From positions 37,734,316 through 37,798,315 of the forward strand of contig NC_134372.1 in NCBI RefSeq assembly GCF_035582795.1: a DNA stretch of 64,000 nucleotides, written 5' to 3'. This stretch comes from Mycteria americana (Eukaryota > Chordata > Aves > Ciconiiformes > Ciconiidae). Numbering within the stretch: position 1 is the stretch's first letter; each line of letters starts with the position of its first letter. This document shows, piece by piece, positions 57,517-64,000 of the stretch. Made by a program: the position numbers and the translations under genes. The notes beneath the pieces are model-generated. The model had not been told where the DNA came from. It searched no databases and saw nothing but the letters and a program-made list of their open reading frames with translations.

Positions 57517-57556
57517 AATAAAAAGGCCAACAGATGAACTTGTCTTGTAAAATAAA
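57517..57556 (+). terminator. PDCD5: PDCD5 polyadenylation signals
   Basis: AATAAA hexamers at 57517-57522 and 57551-57556, 126 and 160 bases after the stop codon. A short 3' UTR fits this gene. A pyrimidine run precedes the first signal. Which one is used cannot be told from sequence. Confidence 0.65.
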
Positions 57557-57559
57557 CCT

Positions 57560-60500
57560 GAGAAGGGGATTTTGTAACTTACATTTTTGTAGTATAAGAG
57601 ACCTGAGCAGTGTGGGGTTCCCCACTGCTTTGTTAGCATGAACATTTTGTTGCCCCTTACTCAGTGTGTAAGCTATGCTTTCAGCAACTGCACACACTTA
57701 ACTTGCTGCTATTGGAGATACCATAAGAGCCCCTCTCTCTAGGAGTTTAAAGACTTACCTCCAGGCTCTAAATCATAGAAGTGTTAGAAACAAGATTTCC
57801 TGAGCCCCTGAAGGAAGCCTATCCAGCAGCTCACTGGCTCTCAAGTCCTTACTGGAAATTTATAAAATAAAGTGAAGGTATCAAAGTAGTGTTTGGATCA
57901 GAGGACTTCATATCAGGCAGTCTGTGTAAAGAAATTGTAACCAGCATACAATTGGACTGCTCCCCTATGAAATAACCAAGCTATCTCAAAAAAAGCAAGT
58001 TAACTGTGTAATACAGCACTGTTCAGACACCTGGTATCATATATTCTTAAAACTACCTCCATTTTTATCAAATGGCTGGAGTGTTTCTTACCTTGAAAAA
58101 AAGACCGTTTTCCTAAACTTTCTGGAACTCCTGCATGTATGAAGTAAAACTGAACTTGTGCTATACGTTTATTCAAAAATATGGTTATGGAAATATGTAG
58201 GATAAATACTGTAACATGCTGATAAACACTCTACCACCACAAAACCGTTTTCTGACATAATTTAACAGGAACACATATGATCCCAACTGCAGTTTTTTTT
58301 GAAAGAGAATAAAATTGTTTAAAGTGAGCACTAGTGGGTGTTTTTCATGTTGTGTGAGTGTGGTTAAAAGGTATTAAAACAGTTGATATTTTTGTTTCAT
58401 TTGGACTAGACTGGACATTTTGCTTGTCTATGTTTGTAATTAGTATTCCTTAACTTTAGTAATATCGTGGGTGTATGCTAAATTTCTTTAGATTAATGAC
58501 CCTTTACCAGTGTGAAGAGTTTCAAGCCAAGGTGTGGTGATAAATGGCTTAAAAGTTTTCCTGTTAGGGCTACAGCTACATCCTAAGCATCCATTCTTCA
58601 CATTCGCATTCCTAAGTTTATCAAATTCTACTGATAACAACATAAGCTTTATTGTCTTGCTGTTCTTCTGAAATGGCTGTTCCAGAATCTCAGTTGTCAA
58701 AATGAAGTAATGCTTTGGATTTATTTTAACTTAACAACCTTTTGGAGATTAAACTATGCTGTACAGTAACATGCTTTGCAGACAAATCGTAAGTGTCATG
58801 AAGTTCACGTCAGTCTATCTGCACTACTGATTGCTAGGGGAAGCTTCCAGGGATACTCCTTCAAATCCTATTCCAGTTTAGCCTTTGATCATCATATCTT
58901 TGAATATTAAGGTATTTTTTAATTACAAGCTTGGTTAAGCATGTCAAAGGAAACTTGCAAGCTATTTCATTTACCTAAATAATTCGTTAGTCATTATCTT
59001 TCCATCATTTATAGTGGAACTTTGGCATTTAAGTGCTTTTTTTTAAACATACACTGTACATGCAAAATGCCTGGAAATAAGCTTTATCCTGGACTGAATA
59101 ACGAATAAAACTGAAGCATGGCTCGATCACTTAAGTAGCCTCAGGTTCACAAGGACAACTGTTCTGATACTGTAATAGAATAGAAAACTCAAGTTAATTC
59201 TATTAAATTAGTACTTTTTCTATAAAACTCTAAAGAAAAAAATATATTCTCCTGTTAGATGTCCTAAAATACAGATTTTGTTGGAAAATACAGTAGGCAA
59301 TATGCACCAAGTCTGCATTAAGTTGCCTTAGTAAGCTACTACACTTTTTTCCTTGCAAATTTTATATTTCACTTGGGGGGGTGGGGGGAGTTTTTCAAAG
59401 GCAAGCGCTACTTTAACACTTGGCCAATTCTTGAATTTTAAGAGTAAAATTAACCAATAATTATATAACCATTCATATCCAGGCTGAAACTTGGGAGTGT
59501 TGCAGCTGTTTCATCTCTTGCATAGAATACAACAAAATACTTTATGCTTAAAATATAACAGTATTGAACAAGTTGTTTTCCATAACCTGTTGGTAAAAAT
59601 TTGGTTTTAATAGAAAAAAAGCAAGTAACTAAACTCAGAGTTCACATCCTCTCATATTTATCTCTAACCCTTTTCAAAGTTGTTTAATAAGCTATCTTAA
59701 AACCTGTTTCCAAAGCTATTCAACCACACTATGCTTATTATTAAGGATCAAGAAAAAAGACTTGATACTGAACTTAGCGTCACTGTGCTAACTCGTGTTC
59801 AGTAGTTACAGCAGCATATTCTGTACTTACACTCTGTAGCATAGTATCACCAGTACTAAAAAGCTAATGAACTGATTTTTCTCATCCATATTGTCAAGAA
59901 GTCTTAAGACAAGAATCATTTGGTTAAATGCATAGTGTAATTAAAACACAAGCAAAATCCTCACTGTGTAGTTTGGAAATCAGATCTATGAAAGTTTACT
60001 TGTATCTTAAACTTTGTAGATAATATCTAGGTTATTTTTGCTACACGTAAGGATAAGTGACTTTATAGTGTCATCTTTATAGTGTCACAAGAAAAAAAAC
60101 TAGTTCATATCTCTTTTCTCTTGGTCTTTTGGGTTGTAATAGCTGAAAATCCATCCTACCTTTTTTTTTTAAATGGGAATGTAGAACTAGAGAAGGAAGT
60201 TATGTGAAAACATTCAGTTTCACTAACAATGCTATATTGTACACCTCTATGCCTTAAATCCAAAACCACACAACCTAATAATAGTAATCCATGAATGCAG
60301 GAGGGAAGAAGGTCATATTGAACTTGAGAGTAAATTCCAACAGACCCCTCAATTTACACAAAGACACAAGGTGAAGTCTTCAAATGCCTACAAAAACAAA
60401 AGCAAGGAAATCTGTGTAAAAGACTCAATGCTTTGAAAAACGCACTCAAAGAAAAGAGCATTTTCAAGAGTTATTTTACTAGTTTTTTCTTTCCATCGTT

Positions 60501-61170
60501 TGGCACAAATCCAAGGCACATTAGAAAATCAGATGAACTCATAAATTATTAGAAAAATAAACACATAACCCTCATCTCCAAATGTCCATACGTGCACTTA
60601 CTGCACATTTTACCTCTTAGATTAAAAAGTTACTTGAAAAAATCACCAGCATGTCTTCCAGCTTTGTACTTTGCCAGGCAGTTTACTAATACCACAGTTA
60701 AAAGAAATAGAATTATTTGTACAAATAGTTTATGAAATAAAATGGAAGCTGGATGTGATAAGCCAAGGATAAAAAATACTGCACTTAGAAACCTGGCTTG
60801 TGCTATTTACACATTTCTCCTACCATAACCGAAACAGTAGAAAATGAAGTCCAAATCTAAGCAGCCATCTCATAGTTCCTTGCAAACTTTCAGTTCTTCA
60901 GTGATCACCTCTAGGAATGGGGTAATATTTGTCCTATTCCATCAAATGCTTACTGATGTGAGAAATACCTTTCGTAACTGGAATTTCACTTTTTTAAAGA
61001 GCAATCCGGAGCAGGCTTCTAAGCAGCAGTTTTGTCTGCAGATGTTGCCCAGGTTCAGAATCATGAATATTTGTGCATTTTTGCATTACTTGCTTTAGAG
61101 GAAGGAAAAAAAGCCCAAACCCAACTTAAAAACAATTTTGTGCATCCTTTTACATGCTTGCTTCTGCATT
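57560..61170. other. Convergent intergenic region between PDCD5 and ANKRD27
   Basis: AT-rich DNA between two genes transcribed toward each other. No coding exon seen. The segment near 55898-55935 in PDCD5 and some segments here have faint CR1-like words, but none that I can call. Further AATAAA hexamers on the plus strand (about 57866 and 58309) could support longer PDCD5 transcripts. Confidence 0.5.
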
Positions 61171-61176
61171 TTTTTT

Positions 61177-61946
61177 TTTATTAGGCTGTGAACAGCGAGT
61201 CCAAAGTTTAGCTTTGTCAAGGGCTCTCTACTTTTTCTCAGTATCTTGGCTCCTGTATAAGAACTCGATCTCGCAGATCCAATACAGGGGAGCATTGCAA
61301 AGAAATTAGCAAGGATTACATCCCTTCACATTAATAGCATGTATAAATTTCTAATGTGGCGTCACAGATGTTATGGACTATTGTTTTCCCAGCTACTGAA
61401 ATATACAGAAATATATACCGTAATGGTTTGTAATATTACAATAAAAATAGAGACATTTTAATTACCTCTGGCAATAAATACCTTGTTATCCAATATATCT
61501 TTATATATATAAATATATATATATTTATATATACTTATCGAATGTAGTGAATAAAAACTGAAAATGCAAAAATTATTCAAAGACTTTTAAAAACAAAGTG
61601 GGTGGCTGAAAAATACAATACAGGGTTTGGTTTGGTTTACTGTTACGTATAATATTTTAGTAAGTGCTAAGTAGAATAGGAAGGTAATTTTGCTGTCTAC
61701 ATCTCGGTACGTCCCTGTTTGTTGAGATCAGTAATGATCTGGCTGTGTAGTTACCTCCAACATAAACAGAGGATTCAGTCTTCAAAAGTGCTAGGAATAT
61801 TCTGTTTCTGCTGAAGAGTCATCCTTGTATTCTCTTCTGAAGGCAGGCTTGCAAGCGTCGCTGAATTCTTTGATACATAGTGAAGGGTTATTGAAATTAA
61901 CACCACCTAGTTCCTCAGCTTTTGACATCAAATTCACCCTTCCTTG
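61177..61946 (-). other. ANKRD27: Presumed ANKRD27 3' UTR, with an AATAAA at 61182-61177
   Basis: Starts directly after the stop codon. On the minus strand the first AATAAA I place with confidence is at 61182-61177, which would give a 3' UTR of about 0.8 kb. It includes an AT dinucleotide-rich tract (61492-61534). The true end may lie further left. Confidence 0.4.
61492..61534. repeat. (AT)n-rich microsatellite
   Basis: Alternating TA steps with interspersed TT/AA, self-complementary, inside the presumed ANKRD27 3' UTR. Confidence 0.85.
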
Positions 61947-62222
61947 TCAATGTTTTGAAAGCAAGTCATCACAGCAGTCTCTTGATTGTGAAATACTTGG
62001 ATTTCTAGGGCTGGATAAACTATTATCACTGACATTCTCTGCTGGAAGTGGCACATTAACAGTGTGTCTTCGGTGCATTAATTTACTCCTGTGAGGAACT
62101 TCTATCATGTCATCGTGTTTCACAAACTCACCGCTGCATCCTGTGTCAATAATCTTAACTTTGCTTTGGTCCAGCGTTTCAACAGATTTTAACTTGGTTT
62201 TATCAAAGCTTTTAATAGCTAA
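61947..62222 (-). CDS. ANKRD27: ANKRD27 (VARP), C-terminal coding exon
   Basis: ANKRD27/VARP is an endosomal ankyrin-repeat protein with a VPS9 domain that binds Rab32/38, VAMP7 and retromer. Seen: after a good acceptor (CCTCACAG|TTAGC) one frame stays open for 91 residues, then TGA at 61949-61947. Near its middle is HRSKLMHRRHTV, resembling the LRRHTV element I recall close to the human C terminus; the rest is a Ser/Asn-rich tail, as expected for the unstructured end. Gene order supports it: in human, ANKRD27 is the next gene after PDCD5 and is convergent with it. The frame at the acceptor is assumed (phase 0). The remaining exons would lie right of the window. Confidence 0.75.
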   Translation of the reverse strand, partial: LAIKSFDKTKLKSVETLDQSKVKIIDTGCSGEFVKHDDMIEVPHRSKLMHRRHTVNVPLPAENVSDNSLSSPRNPSISQSRDCCDDLLSKH

Positions 62223-64000
62223 CTGTGAGGACAGAAAAATGGTATGTTAAAAGCATTGTCTATTTTCTTCATTACAAAGAAGTAAAATGAATATAGTGTT
62301 CCTTGAATATAATTACCACATTAATTTCATGATATTCTTTATACTGAGAACACAGCCAAGGATTAAAAATATCATAGTTTGTAGGACAGTAATTATATGT
62401 GGTCTACATATGAGAAAACAAGAAGAGGCCAACCTGCCCCAGGCTGCACATGTATCAGTACCAGAACTGAAAAGATAATGAAGGCATTCCAAAACTTATT
62501 TTCACTGCACTATCCCAGTATCATCCTAACTCTAAACCACCTTTTGTAATGCAAGTCTCAAGGTACTTGAAATTAACAGCCATTTCTTTTACCATTAAGA
62601 AACGGGTAAGTAGTAACACAGACAGGCTCAACCAGGCACTGCAGAAGGCGAAGGCAAAGGCAAAAACTCTCTGCTTCCAGATCTTATCTGTGAGGGAAGA
62701 GACACCCACCCTACCCTCCCCACCCCCCTTAAAGACTCTTTTTGGTCATTCCAACTATTCTTATCTTCCGTTTCCATATCTGCTCCTGATTTTTCCTTTT
62801 CAGAGTGGGTGGCTCTCCTTGATTACTGGCCACTCTGCAAATGTTAAAATAACTAAGAGAAAAAAGAGAATCCAAGCATGCTAATGACAGATTTTCTAAG
62901 ATAAGAACTAAAGGCAGACATTAATTATGATACCCTTTTACTGAAATAACGGCAACGATCTTGAAAATGTTTCAGATGGAGATTACACAAGTTTAAACCC
63001 ACTACCAATTCAGAGTTGTATAACCTGTTAATTCACAAAGCCATGAGAGTCGCACATGGTTAAAGTGCTATATATCATGGTCAATTTAGGTTCTTGACAC
63101 CTTCTGTACTTGCATGACATACTGCCTTCAGCAATCCACAATTATAAAATCTAAATCCCCCGTTTAATTAAATAGGGGGATAATATCATTAATACGAGAA
63201 AGAACTAGTAAAATATTAGTTTTATAGCATTAATTTGGCATTCTTAAGGCTCTTTGCAAATGTTAAATCTCATAAGGGCTCTATGAAATAGGACAGTATT
63301 CCATTTTCTAGATGGAGATGAGTGGCAGAGTCTGCATTTCCAAGGCTTTGTCAATCTAATAATGGACAGCTACTGAACTATCCTGGTAGAAAACTGTTTT
63401 CTTTTGAATAGGTTAGTTTTTCTCTTGATTTAGTATGCTGAAATGGCTCAGCAGAAGGTCCAATGAGAGTCAAAGCCAGTGTAAAGGAGTAGGAGGGAGC
63501 CATGCTCTGGGTGGAGGGCAGCATCCAACAATCAGATTGGCGTAGGGTGCCATGGTACCCCCAACCACAGATGATTACATACATTTGTGTCACAGCTGAC
63601 AACCCAACATGCAGTTTGCTATCACCCTTGCAAACAAGCTCCTCCTACAAGCAGACTTATCATGCAACCCCCAATTTTAATCTACTGAAAAATTTCTCTC
63701 TTGTAAATAGCATCGCTGCTTGGCTACAGCTCTGATAAGCTGTAGGAGTTTTTCAACCCTTGGTATAACCTAGATTTTGCTAGACATGACACAGAAAACA
63801 ATACAGAGATGAAGCCTGCAATAAGAGGCTTAAGAGGTTTAAAAGTAAGAATAAGATGTTTAAGAGGTGTTATAGAAGCACGATTGAAGTTTGAACAATG
63901 ATGAAACATTAACGATTTAGCAAACGGGTCAGAACTTTTGGGATTCACTGACTACCACTAGTAAAAAAACTTTCTTGTTATATGTATCTATATTAATAGC
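62223..64000 (-). other. ANKRD27: ANKRD27 intron (partial)
   Basis: No further ANKRD27 exon could be recognised up to the window edge. Two stretches listed separately look like remnants of ancient SINEs. Confidence 0.5.
63225..63345 (+). repeat. Possible ancient MIR/CORE-SINE fragment
   Basis: The order of words (CTCATAAGGGCTCTATGAAAT, a TATTCCATTTTCTAGATGGAGA block, then GAGTGGCAGAG) follows the central part of the MIR consensus as I remember it. The copy is strongly diverged. Confidence 0.35.

Noticed and set aside
61825-62094. 89-codon plus-strand open frame
   Set aside because: Antisense shadow of the ANKRD27 last exon, with no supporting features of its own.
1-64000. tRNA, rRNA or other structured RNA genes
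   Set aside because: Scanning by eye found no tRNA A/B boxes with a fitting cloverleaf and no snRNA or snoRNA hallmarks; a covariance-model search would be needed to exclude small RNAs such as microRNAs.

Overview
The window looks like a piece of a bird genome. It carries a CR1 (chicken repeat 1) LINE, solo LTRs of the kind found in neoavian endogenous retroviruses, GC-rich promoter islands in AT-rich intergenic DNA, and exon/intron gene structure with GT-AG splice sites. I cannot name the species.

Three protein-coding genes are supported. (1) The left 40 kb is the 5' half of a giant cadherin gene on the minus strand. Exon 1 (38626-39652, signal peptide plus the first cadherin repeats) lies in a CpG island. 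After a 16.9-kb intron, thirteen more exons run down to position 717, and the gene continues off the left edge. All 14 exons join with matching splice phase into 3393 nt, or 1131 residues without a stop: a signal peptide and about ten and a half extracellular cadherin (EC) repeats. The best family match is the type III (Drosophila N-cadherin-like, 'Hz-cadherin') class, reported from chick and absent from mammals; this assignment rests on memory of the family, not on a search. (2) PDCD5 lies on the plus strand (53483-57391), complete in six exons encoding 126 residues. (3) The last coding exon of ANKRD27 (VARP) lies on the minus strand (61947-62222), tail-to-tail with PDCD5 as in the human genome.

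Layout: 1-39652 cadherin exons and introns, with an ERV LTR, a CR1 copy and an unidentified interspersed repeat in the introns; 38320-38619 a 25-bp minisatellite starting six bases inside intron 1; 39653-52528 AT-rich intergenic DNA with small repeats and one LTR fragment; 52529-53102 a solo LTR just upstream of the PDCD5 CpG island; 53483-57560 PDCD5; 57560-61946 convergent intergenic DNA and presumed ANKRD27 3' UTR; 62223-64000 ANKRD27 intron with possible ancient SINE remnants.

The genes do not form a functional unit. The cadherin is a cell-surface adhesion molecule, PDCD5 a small cytosolic/nuclear housekeeping protein and ANKRD27 an endosomal trafficking factor. What links them is synteny: PDCD5-ANKRD27 is the conserved anchor, and the cadherin lies next to it, divergently transcribed from PDCD5.
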